From Nothophaeocryptopus gaeumannii (lineage: Eukaryota; Ascomycota; Dothideomycetes; Mycosphaerellales; Mycosphaerellaceae), in NCBI GenBank assembly GCA_031771865.1, contig JASISA010000019.1, forward strand, positions 1,364,001 through 1,428,000: a DNA stretch of 64,000 bases. The letters are read 5' to 3'. The stretch's first letter is position 1. Each line of letters begins with the position of its first letter. A program made the translations under genes and the position numbers. Below, one piece after another: positions 50,649 to 61,117 of the stretch. The notes beneath the pieces were generated by a model. The model saw only the letters and a program-made list of their open reading frames with translations, had not been told where the DNA came from and made no database searches.

Positions 50649-51783
50649 ATGGCTCCGTCTCCAGACGTTATGGATGCGGAGGATTTCCTGGACGAAGTAG
50701 ACTGCAGTAACGACACAGACGGCGGTTTCACCTTGCACCCTGCCGTGCCAAATTACATTGTGCCCGAGCAAGCCGCTACCTCAATGGTACCTCAGATCCT
50801 CACCTTCAATTTCTCGAATCTGCCCCTGGATCTGATCCTAGGCCTCTTTGACGATCTACCATGGAATGGCATGCAGCGCCTTCGACGAGGGTGCCGTAGA
50901 TTGAACCAGATCTTTCTGGCACATGAGAAATCGATATATGACAACAGAATCGCCAACGAGCTCCGACGACTGGAGAACACAGCACGTCGGCTACTGGACC
51001 ACAGTCCAGCTTGGGAAAGTGAGGGATTTACATATCAACTCGCGGAGTGGATCAAGCATCGCGGATTTCATGAGCCAGGCACTTGGCGTTCATTCGTAGA
51101 ACTGCAAAGCTTCGCGAATGTCTGGACCGCGGCTACCGGCTTTCACTCGCGAGCTACAGCTTTCCAAGCTGCGGACTGGATTATTCGAGCACTTGTGGCA
51201 TTCCGATGGCCAAGGCGTCCGAGAGTGGTCACCCCATCAACGTGGTTCACATCTGCGGACGTTGAAAGATGGATGCTGACGGACGACTCTTTGTTGAATT
51301 TGGTAAAACAAGTACGAATGGATAATTCCACGAAGATTATTTACGAGCAAGTCGTCCACTCCAATGGCGGGAAAGGGATCTTCGATGGCGCGGAATATGT
51401 TGACGACCCATACGCCTGGCTGCCGAGATGGCAAGTCACTCCCTACCTGGACTTATCGCAGGCAGCGTGCTCTAGCGCCACGATCTCCAATTTGCTGGGA
51501 GTGCCGCAGCTGGATGCAGGCAGTAATCTTTGCTACTATACCATTACGCGTGGGGCATGGGACGCTGTTTACGCCATGGTGAACGGTCAAGCGATGTCTC
51601 TGAGAGATCGAGCCAGGGTATTGGAAGAGCTTAGGATATACTAATGTGGGAAAGACGAAACACAATAATGATCATGGGACAGACTTTGGCGAGGTTGACG
51701 ATGAGTTCCACTTGTTTGGTCGACGGAATACTATGATTACGAGCGCTCCTCAGCTTTTGTTGCTGGAGGGGAGACCTAATTGA
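50649..51783 (+). CDS. F-box protein
   Basis: The N-terminal 50 residues are acidic, followed by an F-box: FNFSNLPLDLILGLFDDLPW, then MQRLRRGCRRLNQIF, the helix set that binds Skp1 in SCF ubiquitin ligases. The rest is helical with many Trp residues (WLPRWQVTPYLDLSQ) and no repeat type I recognise. The unspliced frame ends at 51644 (331 aa). A perfect TACTAA branch site overlaps that stop and is followed by AAAG; joining a donor at 51579 (GTGAAC) or 51618 (GTATTG) to 51655 keeps the frame and adds DEFHLFGRRNTMITSAPQLL to a stop at 51783. I consider this extra exon likely. The target of the F-box is unknown. Confidence 0.78.
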
Positions 51784-52227
51784 CTTTACGCACTGAATGG
51801 CGCTACACTAGAGCTGCGTGGGCAGTCATCCTGGAGGACGGGTACCTGCCAGCCTTGCGTGTTCATAACATGCATACGACGTCGGCTTGGACCGCAGCTC
51901 GAGGTGCCGAAGAGAGGACACGCTGTCGGAAGATCGACGCTTGAGCTGATTGGGTTAACGATGTGAGGATGTTCGAGAGTCTTCATATCCATGTTCAAAG
52001 GGGAGCGGTGGAAGCGTAAGATTCGAAGGGTTGCCGGCTGAGGCCTCTTTGCCGCTGAAGCGATTTGTTGAGATATCGGAGTATGCCTTAGATGAAGTTC
52101 GATCAAAAGACCAACTACTCTCATAGTACATCACTGCGACATTCAGAATATTCAGAAATACTCCTTCATAATGGAAGACTCGCACTTGCGAGGCAGGTAG
52201 GATGCGATACAAAAGACGACTTGGCCT
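51784..52227. other. Convergent 3' region
   Basis: This lies between the F-box gene end and the URM1 stop. A minus-strand frame at 51955-52212 has no family signature. It probably holds two 3' UTRs. Confidence 0.5.
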
Positions 52228-52669
52228 TCATCCTCCATGCAGCGTAGAAACGAACACAATATTGTCTCCAGCTTGAAGTTCATACTTGTCCTCTCCCTCC
52301 AGCTCCCAGTCCGCATCGTTGATCAACACCAGTATCCCTGGCCGTCTATAAATCCATTAGCGCCAATGTTCAACTAGTAGTCTTCGCCGCCTTGGAACGT
52401 ACACCGAATCATCCAGCACGAACATCTCCTTTCGCGGGTCCTTCATCAGATTCTCGCAAAGCCATGTGATCAGGTATGCAACATTTGAGGGTTGGCCTTT
52501 GGGATCTTTTGTGGGTATTGAAATCTTGTGCTTTCGTAGATCTGAGAAGAGCATTTCGAGGCCTCCGCTGGAAGAAGTGAGATGAGGCTTGCTAGGAGAA
52601 AACAAGACGTAGTATGAGAGCTGATGGCACCTACGTGAATTCGACGGTGATCGGTATGGTGTCTGTCAT
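52228..52669 (-). CDS. URM1: Ubiquitin-related modifier URM1
   Basis: A 113-aa ubiquitin-fold sulphur carrier. Three exons: 52669-52635, 52591-52403 and 52345-52228, with 43- and 57-nt introns (GTAGGT and GTACGT donors, TAG acceptors). Splicing gives MTDTIPITVEFTKPHLTSSS, GGLEMLFSDLRKHKISIPTK, then FVLDDSV|RPGILVLINDADWEL and the end NIVFVSTLHGG. The C-terminal Gly-Gly is the site that is thiocarboxylated by Uba4. The carrier then supplies sulphur for 2-thiolation of wobble uridine in tRNA-Lys, -Glu and -Gln, and conjugates to oxidised proteins. The gene diverges from ELP2, which acts in the other half of the same nucleoside modification. The identification is firm. Confidence 0.97.
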
Positions 52670-52900
52670 GGTGGCGGAGCCTGCAGTCTTTACTTGTGGT
52701 TGTGATGTTGATGATGAGTCGGACTTCGTTGTAGAGAGACTGGAGAGCAGTCTCAAGCTCAGGCGTGGTCGGCCCGTGAAGCCGATGCCGATGCCTCTGC
52801 AGGGGTCTGAAACTGAGACTTCGAATTCTGGAACTTTTTGCTGCGACACGTCAATATCAAACACGCTCGATTGAGATGATGCGCTGAGCAGAAACAACTG
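52670..52900. promoter_or_regulatory. Shared bidirectional promoter of URM1 and ELP2
   Basis: Only 231 bp separate the two divergent start codons, so both promoters and both leaders must fit here. A minus-strand frame (52631-52897) runs through the region in frame with the URM1 first exon, but opens with TTG and has no homology-like content before MTDTIP. No clear TATA box is seen. Confidence 0.7.
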
Positions 52901-55306
52901 ATGAAGGCATCATTGGATTATGTCGCCGCCGGCGGCAACCGCCACTCTTCCGCAGCCGACTGGGCACCGTCCTTGCTCGTCTTTGGAAGCGGCAACAACA
53001 TCGCTCTATGGAATCCAGACGACGCGAGACATATTGGCGTGACGGCGCTGTTGGCTGGACACAGTGCCTCTGTGAATGCTGTCAAGATTTTCGATTCCGG
53101 TTCGAAACGTCACATCATCAGCGGCGCTGCTGACAAGACCGTTCGCATTTGGGGTGCTACCGAGGACACTCTTACCGAATTCAAAGAATCGCAGTGCTTG
53201 ACCGACCATACCGGATCTGTGAACGCAATATCAGGTCTCAATGACGCTGATTTGTTCGCTTCCGGGGCCGCAGATGGCACAGTCAAGATATGGCAATTTG
53301 GAGATGAAGGAGCCGTGCCCACTCAAAGCATCCAGTTGAAGCCACGATATTTCCCCCTAACACTCGCCCTGACTACCTTGTCGAATGGAGATAGCGTGCT
53401 TGCCATAGCTGGAACGGCAAAAATCATTCAGCTTTTTCTGCGAGCCAAGTCTGAAGAGAGCTTCCAGTTGCAGGCTACTTTGAGCGGGCACGAAGGCTGG
53501 ATACGATCTCTCGACTTCACTCGGGAAAGTGACGAGCTCAACAGTGATCTGTTGCTTGCTTCTGCCAGTCAAGATAAGTACATCCGTCTCTGGCGTTTCC
53601 ATCAGGGGCAAGGAGCAGCGACTTCCTCGGAGGCGAATGCAGCCAGCGACTTGGCGGCTGCAGCTGAGAAGAAGTCATTGTCGAATAAAGCTCACGAAGT
53701 GGGAAGCTTAGACAAGAAGTATCAAGTCACTTTCGAAGCCCTACTCATTGGACATGAGGATTGGATCTACACTGCACGGTGGGCTCCAACTCGAGACGGA
53801 AATTCAACACCTGTTCTGCTTTCCGCTTCAGCAGACAACTCGCTTTCCATTTGGGAGGCCGAGCCCGCTTCAGGTCTGTGGGTTTGCACAAGCAGACTGG
53901 GCGAGATCAGCTCGCAGAAGGGCTCTACAACGGCGACCGGGAGTACAGGAGGCTTTTGGATCGGTCTATGGCAACCGCAAAGGCAGTCGATTGTCAGTCT
54001 AGGGCGGACTGGTAGCTGGAGGAGATGGTGTCACGATCCGGCCAGCGATATGTGGCTTCAGCAAGTCGGCATCAGCGGCCACACAGAAGAGGTGCAGAGG
54101 ATTGCCTGGTCGCCTTCCGGGACATACTTGCTCTCAACGAGCTCTGATCAAACCACTCGATTGCACGCTGAGTGGCACCGAGAGGACAAGTCTTCCTGGC
54201 ACGAGTTCTCCAGACCTCAAATCCATGGCTACGACCTCAATTGTGTCGACGCCATCACCGAAAATCGTTTCATATCTGGCGCGGACGAGAAGCTTCTCCG
54301 TGTGTTCAACAAGCCCAAGGCTGTCGACACCCTAATGTCCAAACTCACAGGATCCGCCAGCACTGTCAACGGCGAACTCCCGGATGCTGCCAACATCCCT
54401 GTCCTAGGTCTGTCCAACAAAGCTGTGACTGCCGTTGAGGATGATGAACAAGTCAATGGACTCGCCAATGGAGACGCCGATGACCGGGAAGCAGTCGACC
54501 CTGCCTCTGTGCACCACAAGTCGACGTTGGATCTCAGCCATCCTCCTCTCGAAGATCACCTTGCCCGACACACTCTCTGGCCGGAACACGAAAAGCTCTA
54601 TGGCCATGGATATGAAATTTCAGCTGTAGCAACTAGCAACGATGGAAGCCTGGTGGCCACAGCGTGCAAGGCCAGCTCAATCGACCATGCTGTCATCAGG
54701 CTCTACGAGACAAACGATTGGCGAGAAATCAAACCGTCTTTGACAGCACATAGCCTGACTGCCACCAGCCTGGCCTTTTCACCAAACGATACGTTTCTGC
54801 TTAGCGTTGGTCGGGATCGACAATGGGCACTCTTCAAGAAAGATGAGACCAGGCAGCACAGCTATGCCTCGTACGCTTCGAACCTCAAAGGTCATTCGAG
54901 GATGATTCTGGACTGTGCCTGGGCCCCTGGAAGCGTTGGCCATGTCTTTGCCACGGCAGGTCGCGACAAGTCAGTGAAGATATGGAAGCTGGCCGAAGGC
55001 AAAGTAGACTGCATCGCTACTGTGTCGAGCGGCGCATCCGTCACAGCAGTGGCATTCAGCAAGCTCTCTTCAAACGATGTTCTACAGCTCGCATACGGCA
55101 ACGAGGACGGCAAAATCGGTCTTGTTGAGTTGGACTGCAATACCTGCATCGTTCATACCACCGAGGCCATCCATCCAGACATCATCCCGTCCAAGTCAGT
55201 GACTGCGCTTTGTTGGCGACCCGCGCGGCCAGAGTGCCCCAGTCAAAAGCTCCAGCTCGCAGTTGCCAGCGATGACTGTTCAGTCCGCATATACAATGTT
55301 GCATGA
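52901..55306 (+). CDS. ELP2: Elongator complex subunit 2 (WD40)
   Basis: A single exon of 801 aa, the usual length for Elp2 (about 790). It is built of two WD40 propellers with many recognisable blades: LLAGHSASVNAVKIF, DKTVRIWG, DHTGSVNAISGLNDADLFAS, TLSGHEGWIRSLDF, LLIGHEDWIYTARWAP, GHTEEVQRIAWSPSGTYLLS, LYGHGYEISAVATSNDGSL, LKGHSRMILDCAWAP, DDCSVRIYNV. The Elp2 features include the N-terminal DYVAAGGNRH and HGYDLNCVDAI. Elp2 scaffolds the Elp123 core of Elongator, which adds carboxymethyl groups to wobble uridine 34 (cm5U, leading to mcm5U). The gene shares its upstream region with URM1. Confidence 0.96.
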   Translation: MKASLDYVAAGGNRHSSAADWAPSLLVFGSGNNIALWNPDDARHIGVTALLAGHSASVNAVKIFDSGSKRHIISGAADKTVRIWGATEDTLTEFKESQCLTDHTGSVNAISGLNDADLFASGAADGTVKIWQFGDEGAVPTQSIQLKPRYFPLTLALTTLSNGDSVLAIAGTAKIIQLFLRAKSEESFQLQATLSGHEGWIRSLDFTRESDELNSDLLLASASQDKYIRLWRFHQGQGAATSSEANAASDLAAAAEKKSLSNKAHEVGSLDKKYQVTFEALLIGHEDWIYTARWAPTRDGNSTPVLLSASADNSLSIWEAEPASGLWVCTSRLGEISSQKGSTTATGSTGGFWIGLWQPQRQSIVSLGRTGSWRRWCHDPASDMWLQQVGISGHTEEVQRIAWSPSGTYLLSTSSDQTTRLHAEWHREDKSSWHEFSRPQIHGYDLNCVDAITENRFISGADEKLLRVFNKPKAVDTLMSKLTGSASTVNGELPDAANIPVLGLSNKAVTAVEDDEQVNGLANGDADDREAVDPASVHHKSTLDLSHPPLEDHLARHTLWPEHEKLYGHGYEISAVATSNDGSLVATACKASSIDHAVIRLYETNDWREIKPSLTAHSLTATSLAFSPNDTFLLSVGRDRQWALFKKDETRQHSYASYASNLKGHSRMILDCAWAPGSVGHVFATAGRDKSVKIWKLAEGKVDCIATVSSGASVTAVAFSKLSSNDVLQLAYGNEDGKIGLVELDCNTCIVHTTEAIHPDIIPSKSVTALCWRPARPECPSQKLQLAVASDDCSVRIYNVA

Positions 55307-56720
55307 GTGGACAGACGTCCTGTCGAGCTCTGCAGAGCTCCCCGACCCCGTCGTCAACGACGCCTTCTCAGTCCTCGGGATATTCTGATGTCGATCGTCA
55401 AACCTGCCGTGTGTAATCCTGCTTACTGATTGTCCACGGCAATGATGCCGGTCGTATGGATCGGGCCTGCAGGTCCAGCTTGACCTACCCAGGTCTTCCA
55501 ATTGCTACAAACCGATGCTCTGCAAGTGCACCTCCCACGTATGCCGAAGGAGGCATGAGGCATAGCATAAAAATTAAGCCAACGACATCCTCCTCGAGTT
55601 CGTGGAGCTTGTCCGACCTCGGCCTCCGTACCAGCCGACCGACCATCTTAAAACACAGCTCATCTTTCTTCACCATAACAGGTGGATGTATATCATGCAA
55701 GAGCTGAATTGACCAAGTCATGTATTATGTATTGCTAATAGACATTTTGCTTGGGCAGACCTAGCGATTGGGTCTGCCGCGGAGCAGGGACGTACGCCGG
55801 TATGAGGTGAAATCATGTGGATGGTGAATGGTGGGAACGGACCAAGTCCCGCTAGCGTCGCCAACTGTTCGGTAGCGTCATGCAGATGGCAGCGGAGGAG
55901 CCAGAGACCGGTCGACTTCACAACTGTACGCCCAATCAAATGCGGACTTATGAGCCTGAGAAGACCATTCTTTCGACGCTGTTGTATGGCGCTCGAGAGC
56001 ATTGCGTTCTAGCATTGGACCGCACTCCTTTCTTCACTGGCATGCCGAGGCCACCGGATGTCGATGGGTCCGATTGCACTCCGGGCCCGCAAATGAGAGA
56101 TGTATGAAACGGTCAATGGTGCTCTGCACACGTGTACTTACCGCAGCGAAGGCAGTCTAGATCTTCGAAATCCGCCGATGCAGATCTATGCCTCTTCCAA
56201 ATCAGACAGAAAAATTGTTGCACACGCAATGCGCATCACGGACGCATGGACAGACATGAGTGGCCGATTCCGAGCTGATCTGCGTTAGTCCCTACTCTAG
56301 AGACGGGAGATGGACGATTTGAGTTTGCAAAACATCTGGGGTCTCTCGAATTCGGTCTTAGCGAAGCTGTCTCCGAAGGACCAACGGCAGCGAAGGCGCC
56401 ACTGGCAACTATACGTGGTCTCAGAGAGGCAGGAGGAATCTCCGATGATGTAAGGTGACATACCCGCTTGACTTGTCTGGAGCTGCAAAGTATGAGCATC
56501 TCCGTGAAATGAAGTCCGCTTGGGATCCGCAATCTTCGCAGGATGAAGATACGCCACGCTACTTTTGTTCGTGTAGAAAGTGCATCTTCTGCCTACACGG
56601 CTCATATTCCTCCATTTCTGCATTGCTGCATACGCGCGACGCGACCACGCGGTGGTTGGAGTTCCAATGCTGAGCTTCTAAGCTGCTACACGTGTATGTA
56701 CTACCAAGCTATTGTTCAAT
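55307..56720. other. Long intergenic region
   Basis: 1.4 kb between ELP2 and the downstream zinc-cluster gene. Frames below 110 codons on both strands have no domain signatures. It should contain the ELP2 3' UTR and the regulator's promoter. I see no gene. Confidence 0.5.
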
Positions 56721-58834
56721 ATGCCGGGAGCAGCAGCCAAAACAACTTCAACTGGCGAGCGGCCGAAGAAGCTCCAGCGCATCTCACAGGCGTGCGGTAG
56801 GTGAAATCAAGCCTTGGAATCCATCGTTTCGAATGGCGTAGTTGACATTGGAACAGATTTGTGCCACCGACGCAGCATCCGAGTGTGTATGGACATCCAG
56901 TTTGCGTTGCAACGTTGACTGATTGTATGTCTTGAAATCAGTGCCGACCTAGTGCCGAAAACCCACAGCAACAATGCCAGAACTGCTACGACTTTGCAGT
57001 TGACTGCACTTACAATCGGCCTTCACGACGTCGCCGCAACCCATCCGTCGCACAGATCGCCCCACCTAACCTAATGCCACCGCAGCAACGCTACAACGTT
57101 TCCGTGAGTACAATGCCAGTACGCGAAGCTGGCCAGAGCTGATAGTAGCAGCCGTCATCGCCTGCAATCAAGGTAGAAGGAGGCTCTGTGCAGAATGGCG
57201 TTTCTTCCAGAGCGAGGTCTACTCCAGACTACACAGGAGCTTTCTGGACGATGCGGGATAGCCCGCATGAAGACTCTCTGGGTGTCGCATGGCGTTCCTT
57301 TGCCGCCGCAAGCCGGTCGACGATAAACCAGTACATGGAAGTGTACATGGACGTCGTCTATCCAATTTTTCCGCTTTTCCATGGCCCCACGCTATGGGAG
57401 CGTCTGCGACAGCAACATCACCTCACAAGTCGAAGCTTCTTCGCCTCGATTATGGCAGCGTGTGCGCTCGTTGCAGCACGAGCGCGTGACGGCGCAACCG
57501 GCTCGAATCATCACTTCGAAGAAACGACCGAGAACAACTCCGAAATCTTCTTCTCCGCAGCGCAAGATGCTGTTTACAAAGATTTGAACAAGGCGACGGG
57601 ATTGGGATATCTGCGTGCGTGCGCTTTGCTCGCGCTGACCAGCATACAGTACGGCCAGATCGACAAAATGCACCAATACATGGGCCATTATTCGACTTTG
57701 AGCGCGATACAAGCATTCCACGATGAAGACGGATGGCCACCGGAGATTGATGTGGCAGAAAGAGAAGAGCGGCGCCGATTGTTCTGGGCCATGTACAGCT
57801 TCGGTGTCTATTCCTCTGTGGTGTTCAACAGCGTTCTCACTTCACAAGAGACACAATCCAACGTCTGCTATCCGAGCGAGTCTACTGATGACGAACTATC
57901 ATCCGGTGTGACCAATGCGAGTAACAACGACAACTGGCTGAGAGGCTGGAACTTCACGACCGATTTGTACAGAGTGCTCGAGCATGCTCTTAAGAGATTG
58001 CGCCGAAACCACCATAAAAGAGAAGACAGGATATCAGTTGTTAAAATGATGGTGTCGGACTCTGTTCCAGATCTACAGATCATGGAAAACGTGATCAATC
58101 TCTACTATGCCCTGCCGCCCAGGTTCAAAGACTTCAAGGCCCCTCTGACTGGAGATCAATCACAGGATATCTTCGGATTCCAAGCCGCCAACATCCAAGC
58201 CACCTTGCAACTCGTACGCATAACGTTGTTCGAGTCCAACAACAGGCTTAATGTGCATCAGAAATGTGATGTTGCTGAGCAGGTGTTATCCATTTTCCAC
58301 AGCATAGAGCCGAAGTACCTACGCGCGCTTTCGACTCCCTTGGTGTATCAGCTCGGCGGGATTGGGCATATGCTGGCCTCTGTGATGCGAGGTGTCCTCC
58401 ACCAGGATAGTTATACTCGTGTTCGGACGCTCCTGGTGTCGATGGCAGACCTGCTTGAAGGGCTTGAGTCGGACTTGCAACAAATGGCCGGGGCAAGTAA
58501 GGAGTTGCGCCAACAGGTCGAGAAGATTGATCAGTACATGGAGGCACAGAGGCAGATGCTGCAGAGCATTCCTCAACCACAGGCACCTGCCAGCACCATC
58601 TCGGAAGCTGTCAACGGCATCAATGGAACATCACATGGGCACCCACCAGCACAGTACATGCAGGGAAATGGGATGTCCAACGGGACAATGGCACCAATGA
58701 CGAATGCTTTGGGTATGAGGACTCCATTGGATGACTTCCAATTACCACAGGACTTGACTGGCGAGTGGCCTTGGCCGTTTGACCTTGCGGAAACTCAACA
58801 GACGCCTAATGGCATATATAATGAGCATCGATGA
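56721..58834 (+). CDS. Zn2Cys6 transcription factor with fungal-specific regulatory domain
   Basis: Four exons: 56721-56796, 56857-56882, 56942-57103 and 57173-58834, giving 641 aa. The zinc cluster is spread over three exons: QAC|DLCHRRSIR|CRPSAENPQQQCQNC, then YDFAVDC, which is CX2CX6CX10CX2CX6C. A basic run NRPSRRRRN follows. The intervening introns are 60, 59 and 69 nt with GTAGGT, GTGTGT and GTGAGT donors. Residues about 130-500 are the fungal_trans (PF04082) domain: VYMDVVYPIFPLFHGPTLW, LGYLRACALLALTSIQYGQ, REERRRLFWAMYSFGVYSS. A short coiled coil (LEGLESDLQQMAG) and an Asn/Pro/Met-rich tail end the protein. No metabolic gene cluster surrounds it, so its targets are unknown. Without splicing the cluster is invisible and only the C-terminal part would be called. 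Confidence 0.9.
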
Positions 58835-59034
58835 CAGGAAGAGTATCAAAGAAGCGACAGAAGTATAAACAGCAGAGGACAGATGGCGCGTTGGGTTGTA
58901 AAAATTTGACAATACCCACTTGCAGGACGGTACACAAGGGGCGACGAAATAAACAACATTAACTAATTCGCATACAAAAGCCTATCAAGAAAACGACATG
59001 ACTCTTCAACGCTTTGACTATTGAGTACTCTCGC

Positions 59035-59619
59035 TCAAAAATCATACGCCCCCACCCCCCTCAACATACTGATCCCCGTAACAACCCAAGTCTGCCCCTG
59101 AACCTCCCAAACCGCAACCGCCACATCCTCCTTACAAAACCCTCCTGGCAAACCACTCACCCTCTTAAAACTCCACGCTTTCGCCCTCCTCCCATTCCTC
59201 TCCATCTCCACCACAGTATCTACCATCTCCGCCCGATAGTCCGGCATAGTTTTCAGCACATTTGGCCAGTCGGCGAAATGGGCGTCGAGGGATTTGGCGC
59301 CGTTCATGGGACATGCGGGATCGATGTCCTTGGAGGCGTGGAGGTAGGGGGATATATGTTTTTTCAGGATCGGGGAGTGCAGGCCTTGCGGGTGGGACAT
59401 GAGATGCATGAGGGTTTCGGAGAGGTTTGCTAGATAGAGGGCTGTGGGGATTTGGGAGTAGGTGGTGGTGGTATTATTGTGCGAGAGTGGTTCTTGGGCG
59501 GGACGGAGGATTTGGAGGGAGGGATCTTTGCAGGTTCGTGGGCGTGGTGGGAGTGGTGGGAGTGGTGTTTCTCCTAGAGTTCCTATGGATTTGAAGTGTT
59601 TGGATGTTGAGTGAGGCAT
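59035..59619 (-). CDS. Hypothetical protein, possibly NTF2/SnoaL-like
   Basis: A single-exon frame of 194 aa from the ATG at 59619 (MPHSTSKHFKSIGTLG); the frame continues upstream only with TTG. A Pro-rich N-terminus (TPLPPLPPRPR) is followed by an alpha/beta part: YLANLSETLMHLMSHPQ, DAHFADWPNVLKTMPDYRAE, VDTVVEMERNGRRAKAWSFK, VAVAVWEVQGQTWVVTGISM. The pattern of helices, then strands with WEVQGQTWVV, resembles small NTF2-like proteins. The composition is protein-like and distinct from the shadow frames around it. I do not recognise a specific family, and the function is unknown. Confidence 0.6.
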   Translation of the reverse strand: MPHSTSKHFKSIGTLGETPLPPLPPRPRTCKDPSLQILRPAQEPLSHNNTTTTYSQIPTALYLANLSETLMHLMSHPQGLHSPILKKHISPYLHASKDIDPACPMNGAKSLDAHFADWPNVLKTMPDYRAEMVDTVVEMERNGRRAKAWSFKRVSGLPGGFCKEDVAVAVWEVQGQTWVVTGISMLRGVGAYDF

Positions 59620-60320
59620 CGTTCTTGTACAATCTGGCCTTGGAGATCGGTGCCCGTCCCTGTTCAAGACGGTCTCTTAGACCAGCATGGGAGGGTTGTG
59701 GTTCTCAAAATAGGTATGGTATGAGGGAGCGACGGTAGGACTTTGAGTCGGTAAGGGGCGGTTGAACGAATGTGTGTCTTGTCTTGTTCAAGTTGGAATA
59801 GATGGCATGGCTGACACTGTAGGCGGTGCAGGGCAGACAGAAGGGGGAGAGAAGAGTTGCTATTGTGAGAGCGTATACTTATCTTGTCGAAGGAGCTATA
59901 GAGTGAGGAAAAGTAGCCCTCTTTCCAGCTAATCCTTCGTTGTGCTACCACCAAGTGCCGATGTGAGCGCAAGGCATGTGCTTTCGGCCTAATAATGTTG
60001 CCTTAAAAAAGTCTCCTGGCATATACTGCTCCCAGAGACAGAAGCAGAGCACTGCATCTCGTTGATGTTTCTCGAAGCGTTGAGTTCTTGACGAGTGTAT
60101 AAGTTAATTGTGGTCGAAAGTCGAAGAGAGGTGGACAAGAGTCCGAGATGAGCACGTGATCATTCTGCCGTCCGAGGAGCTTTCCTTCCAATCGCGAGCT
60201 AAGATAAAGGATACCATCATCAACGCCGAAAGGAACCATCTACATTTGTTCCCGCCTCGCCATAGCTCGACAACTCTCAATCATTCGTCGTAGGTCTCGA
60301 CTCTCTTCCTATTCTTCATC
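59620..60320. other. Intergenic
   Basis: This lies between two divergent starts, the NTF2-like hypothetical and the 2EXR-like gene. It holds both promoters. The frames at 59664-59972 and 60003-60239 lack family features. Confidence 0.5.
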
Positions 60321-61061
60321 ATGATCGTTCTTATGCGAAAAGATCTTCCTAGTGCTCCCTCAGATTCAATGGCCGAGCAGCCTACATGTCGTCTCCTATG
60401 CCTCCCATCCGAGTTGAGGAATCACATATATGAGCTACTCCTAGTACAGTCCGATCGCATTGTGCCTGGCGTATCGCGAAGACACCAGAGATTCTGCGCG
60501 AACATACTGCGAACAGTAAGGCCGGAGAGCGCTGAAGCCCAACACGGTAGCTGACCACCTCTCACCCAACAGTGCAAACAGATCCACTCTGAAGGAACAC
60601 CTCTCCTCTACGGCGAGAACGTCTTCCTAGCCCACTCGAACCTTCTGACCGCTCTCCCGTCCTTCCTCATCACTCAGCGCCCGAATCAAACTAAGCTCCC
60701 ACCCGTAACACACCCCAGAGTCGCGAAGATGATCAAGAGATACCACATCATTGTGCGCCTAGACACAGATCCGCGCTTCTCACGGACACAAGCCACGGAG
60801 AGCTTCACCGGGGTCGATGCATTGGAGATTGAAGTCTTCCAGGCCAGCTATGGCACTTGCGACTTTACGGTCCTGAAGCTCTTTGAGGGAGTACGTGGAG
60901 TGGGCAAAGCCAAGGTACAAGGGAGTGTTGGTGATGGAGCGTATGCAAGATGGTTGGAGAGGACGATGCAGAGTGCAGCAGATGAACATATACCGGCGTT
61001 CTATGAACGATATATTGGCGGTGACAGGGCGTGGGACGCATGGACACATGGGAACCGGTAG
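60321..61061 (+). CDS. 2EXR/F-box-like fungal protein
   Basis: Exons 60321-60515 and 60573-61061 give 227 aa; the 57-nt intron (GTAAGG ... CCAACAG) restores ANILRTCKQIHSEGTPLLYG. CRLLCLPSELRNHIYELLL is the family's N-terminal signature, and RTCKQIHSEGTPLLYGENVF is the second conserved block. A following alpha/beta part (YHIIVRLDTDPRF, GVDALEIEVFQASYGTCDF) fits related proteins. The start could also be the second ATG (MAEQPTCRLL) at 60369. The family is greatly expanded in filamentous ascomycetes; its function is unknown, though the first block resembles an F-box helix pair. It is intact, unlike the similar gene at 45929. Confidence 0.85.
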
Positions 61062-61117
61062 TATCAGCCAGCGTGGACCTCAGAATTATTCGAAGAGGAA
61101 CAGTAGAAGTCACATCT

